Shown here: piece by piece, positions 1-12,170 of the stretch
Layout of the letters: each line of letters starts with the position of its first letter
Position numbering within the stretch: position 1 is the stretch's first letter
Source: Welwitschia mirabilis
Lineage: Eukaryota; Gnetophyta; Gnetopsida; Welwitschiales
Assembly (NCBI GenBank): GCA_051453625.1
Contig: JBOZIK010000001.1
Location: 265,758,546 to 265,822,545, forward strand
Length of the DNA: 64,000 bases
Direction of reading: 5' to 3'
Translations under genes and position numbers: made by a program
Notes under the pieces: generated by a model
Database searches by the model: none
Told to the model about the DNA's origin: nothing
The model's input: the letters and a program-made list of their open reading frames with translations, nothing else

Positions 1-620
1 CCATCTATTTTAGAATGATATGAAGTGCTATTATTTAACTTCGTTTCTAAACCCATTTGTAATTATTTATAAAACTTAGAAGTAAATTTGAAATCTCTAT
101 TAGAGATAATTACTTAAGGCATATCATCTAAGTAAATAATATTTTAAATATATACTTTAGCTATATGCTTAGCATCATAAGTAGATTTAGTTGGAATGAA
201 ATGTGCTAATTTAATTACCCTATTAATTATCATCATGACAGAGTCATTACCTCTTTGGGTTTTTAAAGGTCTTATAGTAACATTTATGCAAATGATATCA
301 TAAAGATAAAGTAATCTTATTGGATTTCTATGTTTTGCTTTAAATTGTTAAGAATTAATATATCTTGACATAGATTCTACTTATATCCTTTTTTATTCTT
401 AGCCAATAAATATTTTTTTCTTTAATGTTTTCATACATTTTAGTTCTTTTAAGATAAATTACTATAGCTAGAGTATGAAATTTAAACATTAGCTTATGTC
501 TAATTCCATCTGCATTAGGAATCAAAAATCTTTCCTTGAATCTATAATACCATCTAAATTAATACTAAATGCCTTGAATCTATTAACTTTTCTAATTAGT
601 GATTTAATTTTTAATAATTC
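1..620 (-). pseudogene. Chromovirus integrase fragment (decayed)
   Basis: Integrase inserts retrotransposon cDNA into host DNA. Readable minus-strand pieces include FKERFLIPNADGIRHKLMF (start of the zinc-binding region, about 480-540), IINRVIKLAHFIP and TYDAKHIAKVY (catalytic core, about 150-240), SNRDFKFTSKFYKLL (about 60-110) and TSYHSKID at the window edge. The usual V-D-R is I-N-R and the usual S-D-R-D is S-N-R-D, so acidic residues of the core are altered. A TAA replaces a Gln after D-D-M-P. The C-terminal domain and 3' LTR lie outside the window. Confidence 0.9.
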
Positions 621-659
621 TCATCTATTTTTTTGTTTTTATGAAATAATGCTAGGAAT

Positions 660-2100
660 TTAACTTTGAATTTTTATAACTACTTTGAGATAATTTTGTC
701 TATGAAGAGAACCTTTAACTCTATTTCTCTTACTTTTATGATAAATAATTTTTAGATCAAAATCATATAGAAATTCCATCCATCTTGTTTGCATAAGGTT
801 TAAGTTTGGTTGAGTACTCTTATAACTTGTTCAAACTTAATAATTTACATCATAGAGATAATGCTTTTACAACTTTAAAGAAAAAATTACTATAACTAAT
901 TTAAGATCATGAATAGGATAATTTCTCTTATGAGTTTTAAGTTGTCTTAATCCATAAACTATTATTCNNNNNNNNNNNNNNNNNNNNNNNNNNNNNNNNN
1001 NNNNNNNNNNNNNNNNNNNNNNNNNNNNNNNNNNNNNNNNNNNNNNNNNNNNNNNNNNNNNNNNNNNTAATTCAAGATCATGAATAGGATAATTTCTCTT
1101 ATGAGTTTTAAGTTCTCTTGATCCATAACATATCACTTTTTTATTTTGTTCATAACTGCTCTAAGACCTTTTATAGATGCATCAATATAAACTAAAACGA
1201 TCTTTGGATCATCTAGTATTACTAAGATTAGATCACTAGTTAAGCCTTGTTTAAGATGATAAAATGATTGCTGACACTTTTCTGTCCATTAGAAGTCTTT
1301 ATTTTTCTTTAAAATTCTTGTTAGTAAATAAGATATCTTAGAAAATTTAAAAACGAATTAATAATAGTACTAGATAAGATCAAGAAAGCTTCTAACCTTA
1401 GTAATATTTATAGGTATTAACCATTCCATGATTGCTTTAACTTTATCATGATCCACTAATGTATCTTCCTTGGATATTACATTGCCTATAAATTGAAAGA
1501 GTATTTTTTCTTATTAGCATATAATTTTTCATTTCATAGAGTTTTTAATATTATGCTTAAGTGTTTCCTATTTTCTTCATAAGTTTTGAGATAAATGAGG
1601 ATCTCACCAATAAATAATATTACAAAAAATCAAGATGTAATTTAAAGATGTAATTCATATAACTCATAACTACTATAGGAGTATTAATTAAATCAAAAGT
1701 CATGATAGTGAACTTGTAATGCCTGTAGTAGGTTGTAAATTCTATTTTATGAATATTTTCTTCCTTAATTTAAACCTAATAATATCAAAGATTTCGATTA
1801 ACTTTTGAGAATACATTACCTTCCATGAGCTGATGAAAAGATTATCTATTCTTGGTAGTGAATACTTATTCTTCATGTAACCTTAGTTAGTTATCTATAA
1901 TCAATGCATAATCTTATTGTGCCATCATTCTTCTTTACAAATAATACATGTGCTCTCCATGGTGATACACTATGATAAATAAGTCCTTTTTACAAGAGTT
2001 ATTCAAGATGAATTTTTGATTATTTCATTTTTATATGAGACATTCTATATAGTGCCTTAGAAATTAGTGGGATTCTTAGAATCAATTTAATAGAAAACTC
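660..2100 (-). pseudogene. Chromovirus reverse transcriptase and RNase H (decayed)
   Basis: The RT part reads [20 protein letters not shown] then TIRLCIDYR on the minus strand near 1890-1990. Its polymerase site reads L-F-I-G-E-I-L-I-Y near 1590-1625, where the family has F-I-D-D-I-L-I-Y, so both catalytic aspartates are changed (codons at 1603-1608). RNase H follows: YGSRELKTHKRNYPIHDLEL near 1070-1130, and again as GLRQLKTHKRNYPIHDLKL just left of the gap near 895-955. The end of RNase H reads RWMEFLYDFDLKIIYHKSK near 740-800. Stops are frequent. The domain doubling around the gap is discussed under findings. Confidence 0.88.
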
Positions 2101-2949
2101 AACTTCTTGAAGTGGTGGCATTCTTGGAAATTCTATTAAAAATACATCAAGATATTCTTAGACTATTTATATATTATTTATTAAAGTTCTTCTTTTCTAT
2201 AAGATACTTTATTTTAGATATAGCATATAAAATGATGATACCCTCTTTATTTTTTTATGTGCTTTGCATTAATTAAATTCTCCATTGTTGATTTGTAATC
2301 ATCTTGAGAGATTAGTCTTTGAACATGATTTATTATTTCTACTTGATTCTTTTCAAAATTTATAACTTCTCTATTCTTCATTAATTAATTCATATCCAAA
2401 AGAATGTTGTATTTTCCTTAAGTTAATAAAAATTGATTATATCTAAAAAACTATTTCACTTATAGATAAAATATAGTTTTGGACTCGATAATTAACTTTA
2501 GACATGGATTTATTTTCTAGCTCTATGCATCTCTCAATTAGAATACAACATAAATTTTTTCTTAAAAAATGTTAGGAGATATAAAACAATGTATTTCTCC
2601 ATAATCAAATAAAATAATCACTTCTTAATTATTAAGTTAAACCTTACCTCCTATGATAGAGCTTTAAAATTGTATCTCTTGATTATCTACTGCTACTTAA
2701 AGTTGTCTTATTGATTGAGAAACAATTTTTGATCTTTAAGGCTTCTCTAGTTATTATTTGAGAAGGTCTATATTAGTAGTGAACTTTATATTGCATTATA
2801 TTTTTATTTATAATGATAGCATTAATATCTATTATACTAGTTCTGGTACTAATAACAACTAGGATTTTATTGAAAGTTGAATCTCTAAGATTGATTACTT
2901 TTATACCTTTAACTAAAAATAGTTTAATTTCTTTTGAATAGAGCCTGCT

Positions 2950-3831
2950 TATGTTGATTAAAATTCATATTTTTTCTATTACTACTACAAATGTTATTTT
3001 TGCTAAGTTTTCAATTCTTATTTTGATAAGACATTTATGATTAATTTTCCTTAAGATATGATGTCCTAGAGAAATTATTTTTTTAATTTCTTATTATCTC
3101 TGCCAATTTTGTTCTATAATCTTAATTTTTTCTATAGCCTTTATTAAATCCTTAGGTTGAAACATGGATACTTTAATAGAAACAAAAGGAAGTATACTAT
3201 CAATAAGGAGATTTTCTTTAGCTTCTTCATTTAAATGGATATGTGATACATATTCTAATAACTCTACAAATTTGCACTTATGAAATGCTATGATCACATT
3301 AGAGGATTATCTTAAATTGTATAATTATATAACATTTTAATGAATATAGAACTTGGTAATATACTTATCCTTAAAAATGTGTTAAAATTATCTCCATAAA
3401 AGTTCTAGATCTCTTAATTTTCTTATTTTTATTTCTCCTTATAATATAAAAATAGCTAAAGAATTCTTTTCATATTCATTACATCCTAAGGTACCTATAA
3501 CGTTTTTAACATCACTCATCTATGCTTCTACTTTAGAAGGATTTAAACCTATTAAAAAATTTGGTGGATTCATCTTAATAAAAGTTTGAATTAATTTCTT
3601 CATACCCACTTCATTAGGTTTATTGATACCATTATCTACTTATGGAGATTTTTCTTGATTTACTATTTCTAATAAGAACTACATGAATGCATTTATTAAT
3701 ACTTCTAGATTAAGGTTAAATAATGGTTGATTTTCATCATTATGTTGCTAATTATATTGTAAATTCTCTTATTGTTGGTTACCTAGTGCAACTAATTTGA
3801 CCTCAAGGTTTAACTGACAATGACGAGGCAT
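2950..3831 (-). pseudogene. Chromovirus gag fragment (decayed)
   Basis: Gag forms the virus-like particle. The best-preserved part is an open stretch of 67 codons at 3094-3297. It contains IDSILPFVSIKVSMFQPKD and then LIKAIEKIKIIEQ, which fit the retrotransposon-gag pattern of a short hydrophobic 'GL..' segment followed by P-x-x-L-x-x-A-x-x-x-A. A likely start codon is at 3829-3831 (M-P-R-H-C-Q). The zinc knuckle and the protease, expected between about 2500 and 3000, are too decayed for me to place. Confidence 0.72.
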
Positions 3832-4801
3832 CTAAAAGAAATAGAAATGTTTTGAGATTACATTTGAAATTAGGATAAATATTATTAAGGGTTAAACTTA
3901 GAAATATTTTTATAATATTAGGAAGAACATGGTTATTACTATAATTGGATTTATCCTAATTTATAACTTAAAGTACATAATCAAGTTTATTCCCTTTCTT
4001 TACTTTAAATAGATAAGGTTTACTAGGTTTATAAGTTATAAATATGAGGTTTTACTCTAAGGTTATGTAACCATATAATTTGGGATGAATGTCATGGTTA
4101 AATATTTGATTATGTTTAAGGACATCTAATTATAAGGAATTATTTTATATATATATTTCTTGCAAAATATTAAGCTCTTTAAGAATCATATAAGTTCATT
4201 ATCCTAAATTCTTAAGATAACTGTAATTCTCCTAGGTGATTATTATCAATAGCTCTAAGGTTATAGAGCCTTTAATAACTTGAATTGATCATGCTTCTAG
4301 GTTTGTTTAAGAATTTAGGATTATCATAAGTATGCTTAACATAATGATAATTTAGGGGTTGGGTTTAGAGTTAACCTTATGAATACTTTGGAGTTATCCC
4401 AAGTATAATCAACTTTTAGGATTATGAAGGTGCTAGGATTATCATTAGTATAATCTTATAATTATTAGGATTAATATGGATGTAACTTGATTTATATTTA
4501 AGAAGTAAGAAAACTATAGATAACATCAAATTCATGGATATTAGAAGATATGATTATATTCATGCTAATTTGGGAGTTAGAGTTATCTTAAACTCTATTA
4601 TTATTAAGTATATAATTAATTTTACTTATGATTTAAAATTATTATGGAAATAATTAAATTTATAGCTATTAGAAATTAAGGTTTTATAGTTATGACTAAC
4701 TTTAATATTCTTAATGAGAAATGTTATTAAAGATATAATTAGATTTATATTATTACAAATTTATAAGTGCTTAACATAGGTACTATTTAAGTTAACCTAG
4801 A
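3832..4801 (-). other. Untranslated leader of the chromovirus element
   Basis: This AT-rich stretch lies between the gag start and the primer-binding site. No open frame or domain motif is visible. Its position fits the 5' leader of the minus-strand element. Confidence 0.5.
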
Positions 4802-4813
4802 GCTCTAATACTA
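4802..4813 (-). promoter_or_regulatory. Degenerate tRNA-Met primer-binding site
   Basis: The plus strand reads gctctaatacta, which is 10 of 12 identical to gctctgatacca, the complement of the common plant LTR-element primer-binding site tggtatcagagc. Both differences are G-to-A or C-to-T. It lies between gag and a putative LTR edge beginning tgatacc at 4819, which is where the site belongs in a minus-strand element. Confidence 0.65.
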
Positions 4814-4818
4814 ATTTT

Positions 4819-7800
4819 TGATACCCTTTCTTTTCTTATTCTAATTAAGCACTATACTTTTTTTCATTTTTTCATTTTCTTTATTATTTAATAGTATTAT
4901 CTAATAGATATAGTAGAACCTAGGATCAAAATTTGCTTATTCCTTTATTAGCATTTTTATATTTTGAGGAAAACAATCATAATATTGTTATATATTTATA
5001 TATAGTTAGTTCCTAGGCTATTTCAGTTTATAAATAATAATAAAGTTATAAGTTTATGTCCTCCATTTCTTCCTAGTTTTTCATTACATAGGAAGATATC
5101 TTATAAATAGTTTAGAAGATGTAAACTTATTATAAATATACATGGTTATGTTTAAGAATAATACCTAACTATTATAATAGAAAGTTGTAATCCTATTAAT
5201 GGCATTTCAACTTGATATATGTCCATATTTCATATATGAATTGATTCTACATTAGGTTCTAATTGATACAAACATGACTAGACTCAACTCCACTTGCTTA
5301 CACTTTACCTTAATATACCCACAATAAAGGTAACAGGAAGTACATGAGGTAGATGCATGCTTATAAATAACCCTCACTTCCTTGTAACATCTCTGAATGG
5401 TACAACATGACCTATCGATGCTAAGGATTTGAGATATTAAGTTGAATCGAGTTCATATATGGATAGAATATTAGAGTAATGATTAAATCCACTTCCAAAG
5501 TAGTATTATAAAAAAAAAAGCAATGCAACCCACCTTAGTGATAAAACCCAAGTATGTGAATAATCATTATTATAATTATCTTGATTTGATCCAATTCAAT
5601 GAATGAATCACATAAATTCATGCATAAAATTATAACTAATATGGATATTTAACATATTATTTACCTAGTTATAATAATTATAATAACCATTAAGTTACAT
5701 TTATGAAAATAATCATAAAATAGAAAACAAGCACACCAGAACATTTTAATATTTAAGCTTATAATAATAAAAATCTAGATAAAAGAAATATTATTTTTTA
5801 ATAATAATACAAAAATTCAAAATGTATTAAATCACATCTTACAAATTTACTTAAAATAATTAACCCATACCTAGTGCTATGCCAATCCTAGAAGCATTCT
5901 TCTATGCTCATATAAAAATCTCTATGGATTAGTGCAATGAAGATAAACAAAAAAAGGTATAACTTAAGCATGATTATTAAGACATAATACTTTATCCAAA
6001 ACTCACATGGCCATATCAGAACTTAAGAAAATAAATGATAAATCTAAGACTATTCATGTTACTTAAACTATAAAGGTGAAAACCCTTAAAAGAGCTATTT
6101 TTCTAATAAAATGTTATTCCTAAGGAATGTAACTTAAGTCAACGGATGGTAACTTATCTTGTATACTCAACTTAGCTATATAATGTTATAGAATATTTTT
6201 TCTATTAACTAAAACATTAATTATAGCATTTTTAAGCTTTGAAAAGACATCATAATCAAAAATTAATAATTAATTATTTATGAAGGAAAAAATGAAAAAC
6301 AAATTACAATAGTTTCACATAAACTTACTTATAATAGAATCATTAGGAATTAATTTAAGCTATTTTGGAATTATAAAAATATTATCTTTAAAATTATGAT
6401 TTTAAGGTTAAAAATTATCTAATTTTCTGAAATTATATTCCTACTATACTAGACTAAAATTGTCATCACTTCCAAACTAATTTAAGTTTTTAAATCATTC
6501 AATATGTCTTGTAAAGATTATTTACTTTCTTACAATATAGGCTACTCGAGTTTTTATATGTCTTAATTGTTAATTGTAAAAACATAAATTAATTATTACT
6601 ATTTTTTGCATTCATTCTCTAACATATTTTAACAAATAAAATTTTGAAATGTTACTATGCATCAAAAAAATTACTATTTTTATATTTTCAAAATTATGCC
6701 ATAATCTTAAACTTACAAAAAACATTTCACTAATTTATACCTACTAATTAATAAGCTATAATGTTTTTAACCTACGCCTCTATTCTAGAAATTTAACTTT
6801 AGCTATCAAAAATATGGTAAAGGTTTTATCACTAGTTATCTAATAATTTAAATTAGTAAAATAATGAATATACTAGCTAAAATAATTATCTACAAAACAT
6901 CTTAACTAAATTTATAATTCAAATCAATGTGAAAAAAAAAAAAATCAATTCCAAAAAACTAGTTACTATGAGCCTTAAGATTTCCATGAAAGAGTAGAAG
7001 CTTAAAAGAGATTTTTGAGGATTAAAGTGTTATCCTTAATAAGATGAATCTAATGTGTAATAGAAATAGCATTAACATAAACTAAAGTATCCAAATTTTT
7101 TTTTTCTTTTTATAGTGAAACCCTTAGTTACTTGGCCATAATAATTCATTATTAACTCCATCACTAAGCATAAGAGATCCCTTATATCTGTCTAGTGTTT
7201 TGGTGAGAGCAAATGAAAGGGAATAATATTTTATAATATAATTACATAAAGAAAAAACCATAAGCAATTCCTTCATGTACTATTACATCATTCCACTAGA
7301 ACCTTTAAAAGAAACCACATAAATAATATGGGTAAAGAGATTACTTGGAAAGATTAGTAAGTCTGTCATGGTTGAAAATTAATTCAGATCTAAGATCAAG
7401 AATCCTTAGCTCCAAGATTTTAAGATGCAATCTCCACAAAATGAAGAATAAGAATAAAATGAGAGAAAACAAAAAAAAATCAATTATCTAGAAATGAAAT
7501 GTATATTCTTTTTTGTAAGAGAAAAAAGGATATTTAACTATAGATAAACAAAAATCATATATCTAAAGATTATAAGATTACATAATTTATATTGATAAGT
7601 GGGATGAGCAATAAGTGATACTAGATATAAAAAAAGATCATATTTATAAGTTATGCACCTAACTAGGATGAGTAATCTTCTTACTTTAATTAGCAAGGTT
7701 AATTACATACATCATTTCTTCACGATAGCTTATTCTTAATCCTTTGTAAGCTCATAAGTAAATTTAATAAATGAAAGACTTGCATCAAAATAATAAATGC

Positions 7801-8040
7801 ATAATTATCAAAATTCTCCTATGACATAATGAAATAAATTCTTAAATTTTAATAAATAAAATAGTAACTGTGCTATGAAACAAGTGCTCTTATACATCTT
7901 AAGAAGATAAAAGTCATCTACTCATTTATTATGGTAAATTACTATTATTTTCCTTGTAGCATATAAAAATTACAAACTAAGATTAAATTAAAATGCCACC
8001 TTATTTTGATAATGCCTTCAAATAAGAGTAATTCATCATC
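4819..8040 (-). repeat. Long LTR of the chromovirus (about 3.2 kb)
   Basis: Non-coding, AT-rich sequence next to the primer-binding site. Blocks of it recur in the same order near 51.5-56.3 kb: 5220-5600 matches 51540-51880 (shared cues 'gatcaactc', 'acatgaggt', 'gcttataa', 'agagtaatg'), and 7670-7760 matches 55870-55960 (shared cues 'ttaattaca', 'ctttgtaagctca' versus 'ctttataagtca'). Long LTRs are typical of Del/Tekay elements. The right edge is a guess, because the plus-strand Tat sequence becomes recognisable only after about 8.3 kb. No coding signal was seen. Confidence 0.55.
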
Positions 8041-8339
8041 TAATTGTAAGCTTAATATGCTTAATATCCAAGTAATTTAGGTTTGTAGAATATGATATAT
8101 GACATAGTGGTTGCTTACATATGTTTGCTGAGGTCATATGTTTCAAACAAATTATTTATTTATGCTTATATTTTTGACATAATAATAGTAGTAGTTCTCA
8201 CAAAAAGATGAAATACTCAAAGGATGAACATGTCAAACGCCTACATTCATTAATGAGTAAGATATTTATAGACATTAATTTATCTTATCATTATTTTAAT
8301 AAGTGGGCATTTTCCATAATTAAAGTACTAAATAAGTTC

Positions 8340-10050
8340 TAATACTATCTTTTATAAGCCTAGGTATGGGTTGTAGTTAGAGAACCTATAGTTGAAAATC
8401 CTTTTGAAAAAGAGGAATTGTAATTTAAAAAGAGCCAAGTGGACCTCAAAGTTGTAAGAATATGGTATTCATAACATTTCTTAAAATCTAGTTAAAATAA
8501 TAAATTTATCTAGAAATATCTTCGTAGCACAATCTAAGGAATCCCATATAGTAGATACTTTTCTATTTTTAATTATCTCTGCTACATTTCTAAGTAATAT
8601 GTAATACAAAGTTATCTATCTTTACTTGTCAAATAGATCCTTTCCTAAGAATACTTTTGTATTATTTAAGAAGATTCTTAAGACATGAGTATAACATTTT
8701 ATGATTAAAAATGAAGTTCTATTAAGAGGAAACTATAATGAGGTATATTTGATATTCGCTAATAAGAATGAGACTGAAGAGTTTCTTTAGGAGTTTCATA
8801 ATATAATTGATGGTAGAAATACTTTTATTCATCTCTTTTTATTATAGATCATGAGATATGGGTACTAATTTCCTATTATTATAAAGGTTTCTTTTAATCA
8901 TGCTTAGACATGTAATATCTTTTAAGGTTTCTCATCTAGAAATTATAATCCAACATTACCTTTACTTTTCATCCTTGAGACTTGACATTTTGCAAAGTAA
9001 GCCTTTGATTTCATTAGTAAGATATATCCTGCCTCTTATATAAGTTATTATTTAATTTCTAGCACTATAGAATACTACACTCAGATGGAGGATAAACTTA
9101 GTAGATGATTAAATATATAGATGGTAATAAACTTCTTGGAGAAGAATATCATCATACATTTTGAACATCATTATGTTATAGTTTGTAAAAATGGAAAATA
9201 CTTTACTTATATTTATTTTGTAAAGTAGTATTATGATAATCACATTTCTCTAAGGATTTTTACTAGGTATTATCCTTAGGGGAATGCTCTTGCTAGTTCT
9301 CTAAATAAAACTATACTAACTAAAATCAAGAAGGTAGTATTTGCTACATCCTCCCCTTATTTCATGAGTAGATATCTAATTCCAATAAAGGTATGAACTT
9401 AGCCATTAAGAAAAAAAAACTATCAAATAACATGTTCGAATAAAATGTATACNNNNNNNNNNNNNNNNNNNNNNNNNNNNNNNNNNNNNNNNNNNNNNNN
9501 NNNNNNNNNNNNNNNNNNNNNNNNNNNNNNNNNNNNNNNNNNNNNNNNNNNNAATGTATACTATGGATAGATAGGTTACCACATAAGGCTATAATCTAAT
9601 CAAGATAATACTACCTAGTATATGGACAAAGGCCTTGCTTGGTTATTCATCTTTGCTTGAAAATCTATGATTTCATATAGAAATATTTAAATTTTTTTAA
9701 AGCCTTATTAGAGAAAAATATGACATTATTGGAATTGTAATACACAAGGAATGAATCTTTTCATATCATGCTAAGACACTAAGCTACTATTAAGAGATGG
9801 TTTGATAAAGACATCCACATTAAAGGGATTCCACATTTAATATCTAGTATTGTTGAGAGATAAAGCAATAAATAAAGTTGAAGGGAACCAAAATTTTTCC
9901 CCCTTTTATAGAAACGTATTAAATAACAATGTTCATGAGGGCCTAATACTATAGTTTAGTGGATCTGCAAGAAAGATAACTCTTAGACACTCGTAATAAA
10001 TTTTATATCCACCATTATTTTAGAGGCCTTATAAGCATCTCCTAGTTGTA
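8340..10050 (+). pseudogene. Ty3/gypsy Tat-lineage integrase region (decayed)
   Basis: Plus-strand pieces follow the order of a Tat pol 3' end. IKNEVLLRGNYNEVYLIFA (near 8700-8760) and FHNIIDGRN lie upstream of the zinc-binding region, whose spacing is kept (IMRYGY, about 8850) although its His/Cys residues are mostly gone. Then come AFDFISKIYPAS (9001-9040), CKNGKYFTY (about 9180) and YYP-stop-GNALASSLNKTI (about 9266-9330), equivalent to Y-Y-P-Q-G-N-G-x-A-E-A-x-N-K-T. The second catalytic Asp and the Glu are lost; CAG became TAG in the Y-Y-P-Q motif. A gap at 9453-9552 interrupts it. The tail to about 10.05 kb is weakly recognisable. Confidence 0.86.
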
Positions 10051-10338
10051 ATAATATTTTAGTATGAATTAAAATATATATGAAAAAATAAGATGATGAG
10101 TTTTTTAATTCAAGTTTATTTTTAAAGTTCTTTCAATTTAAAGTTATATGAGTTTTATATAAGAGTTAGAATCTTAGAGTTAAAAAAAGATGTTAGAAGT
10201 CTAAAGAATGAATAAACACATGAGAATAAAAAATTAAAAATATTTTTAATTAAACAAAAAATCTATTCATAAGTATGAAAAAAGAAAAATTCCTCATCTC
10301 AATATAGAAAATGAGATTTAAAGAAGGAGCTATAGAAT

Positions 10339-10340
<2 letters not shown>
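10051..10340. other. AT-rich sequence left of the microsatellites
   Basis: No coding or repeat signal seen; possibly the polypurine-tract and LTR edge of the Tat element, but I cannot show this. Confidence 0.3.

Positions 10341-10393
<53 letters not shown>
10341..10393. repeat. (CT)n microsatellite
   Basis: Uninterrupted CT dinucleotides run up to the start of a 57-base gap. Apparent proteins across it are only the dinucleotide repeat translated. Confidence 0.98.
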
Positions 10394-10450
10394 NNNNNNN
10401 NNNNNNNNNNNNNNNNNNNNNNNNNNNNNNNNNNNNNNNNNNNNNNNNNN

Positions 10451-10469
10451 TGTGTGTGTGTGAGTCTGT

Positions 10470-10530
<61 letters not shown>

Positions 10531-10552
10531 TGTGTGTATATACACACACACA
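10451..10552. repeat. (TG)n microsatellite ending in a palindrome
   Basis: TG dinucleotides with a few interruptions. At the right end the run turns through 'tatata' into CA dinucleotides, making a short perfect inverted repeat (about 10532-10552). Confidence 0.97.
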
Positions 10553-11827
10553 TTTGTCAAAAGGGAAAAAACATCAACATGGTGAAAAAGAAGAAAAGTT
10601 AGAAGCATAAGAGCTTTAATCAAATTCATAGGAATTTATATGTTCCAAATCTATGTATCAGTCATCAAAACTCTAAATAGGAATAGAAGGGTTATAGTAT
10701 TAGAGTAGTTTTATAGGGATGTTTTTCTTCTCAACTTATTTTTTTATTAGTGGTGAAGGATATTTTCCAACTTTCTAGATTTACTAATCTATTTCTTTAG
10801 TAATAATACTTTGAAACAAATACTTTACTTTGACTAATGAGAATACTTCTTCACTATTTACCTTAACCTCTTAGCCTCTTATCTACTAACCTCCACCTTT
10901 TTATCCACCTCTTCATCTTGCATTTTTACCCCAACTATTCTAGATTAATATTTTTCAACCTCCCCCTTCCTTCCTTCTTGATATTTCCTTCATAAGTAAG
11001 AAAAAACTATAGATTCATACTTGGAAAATTTAGAATAGCACTCCCTTTTTATGGAGAAAAGAGAGGTCTTTCTTCCTATAAGAATTTCTAGTAATGAACA
11101 TGAGAATAAATGGAAGAATCATATATTAAATAATTAATAATAGATAGAGGAAGGATTTTACATGATGAAGTTATGTATCTTTAATTATGCTAATCATCTT
11201 AAAAAATAAAAATATTTCCCTTTATTCTTAGAAGAAATAAGTCAATGCAAGATAAAATTAAATAGATAGAAAAAGAAAGGTTTTGTATTTACTAAATTAA
11301 AAGGAAATAACAAGAGTGTATATGTACTTTTCATGGAGGGAGCTAAGTTCCTACATACTTACATGAGTAGATGATGAGATATGAATATGATGTAACTAAA
11401 ACAAGAAGCATCTAGATTATTAAAATTAAAGGATTAATTAATAAGTATTTAAGATCTTAAATTTATTATCATCTAAAGTTGGATAATTTTCCTTCCCCTT
11501 TTTCTTAGAGAAGAAGACCTTCACTATAGATACCTCCTTCCTTTTTGAGAGAAAGGCCTTTACAATATTATCTATCTTCTCCTCTTGTAGTTTTACTTGC
11601 CTATTTTATCATCATTTTTAATGTACAACTTTTACATCCAAGTTCTTTTTTACTTCTAGAAAAGAGGAATAGATGAGAATAGATTCATCCTCTAGAAGGG
11701 CTAGAACATCCCCACTTTCTATGTAGCTAGATGATCATACTTGCAAGGATTTAACATAGAAGAAGGTCATACGTCTTCCTTTCTTAGTTTTTTAATAATG
11801 AATCAAAATGGCAATCACCTTATTTTA
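10553..11827. other. Host sequence left of the CACTA element; pyrimidine-rich, no gene recognised
   Basis: The minus strand gives Lys/Glu-rich short open pieces (for example KAFLSKRKEVSIVKVFFSKK near 11510-11570). These could be remnants of a gag-like or accessory retrotransposon ORF, but no domain is recognisable. The TTA at 11825-11827 is the left copy of the CACTA target-site duplication. Confidence 0.35.
11825..11827. repeat. Left target-site duplication TTA of the CACTA element
   Basis: Matches TTA at 22044-22046; together they bracket the two CACTA-type termini exactly. Confidence 0.75.
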
Positions 11828-12170
11828 CACAACAAGAAAAATAGGATCCTTAATTATAGGGCTTTTTAAGTGTTCATTTTAATAAATGCCATGAATGAAA
11901 ACAATGGTACTCTTTTAAAGGCATTTTTCCAATCAATGCCTTAAAAGTCATTCTTGAATATTTTTAAGGCACTTGTAAAAATCATGCCTTAAAATATCTA
12001 ATATTTTAAGGCATTTAACAAGAAAAATGCCTTAAAAGTTATGTTAAAAGAAAAAATTTCAAAACCTTAACATTGATCTTTTAAGAATTTAATAGGACAA
12101 ATGCCTTAAAATTTCTTATTAAGTGTTTTTAGGTGTTAATAAAAACATGCCTTAAAAGCTATATTTATAA
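11828..12170. repeat. CACTA left terminus and subterminal repeats
   Basis: After the terminus come about eight copies of 'aaggca(t/c)t' or its complement 'tgccttaaaa' (near 11917, 11936, 11968, 11986, 12008, 12028, 12101, 12148), in alternating orientation. Such clusters bind the transposase in En/Spm-type elements. Confidence 0.85.

Larger units (their letters stand above)
1..3831 (-). mobile_element. Ty3/gypsy chromovirus (Del/Tekay-like), decayed gag-pol, truncated by window edge
   Basis: Reading the minus strand from 3831 leftward gives gag, reverse transcriptase, RNase H and integrase, the order of Ty3/gypsy elements. The integrase runs off the window at its catalytic core. No frame stays open for long: stops and frameshifts occur throughout, many of them TAA or TAG where the family has Gln. 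The gag start (M-P-R-H) resembles the M-P-P-R start of Del/Tekay gag, and the very long LTR to the right fits that lineage. The lineage call is inference; the superfamily call rests on several motifs. A 100-base gap lies at 968-1067 inside RNase H. Confidence 0.9.

Noticed and set aside
10250-10629. His/Thr-repeat and Arg/Glu-repeat proteins
   Set aside because: Translations of the CT and TG microsatellites with a gap between.
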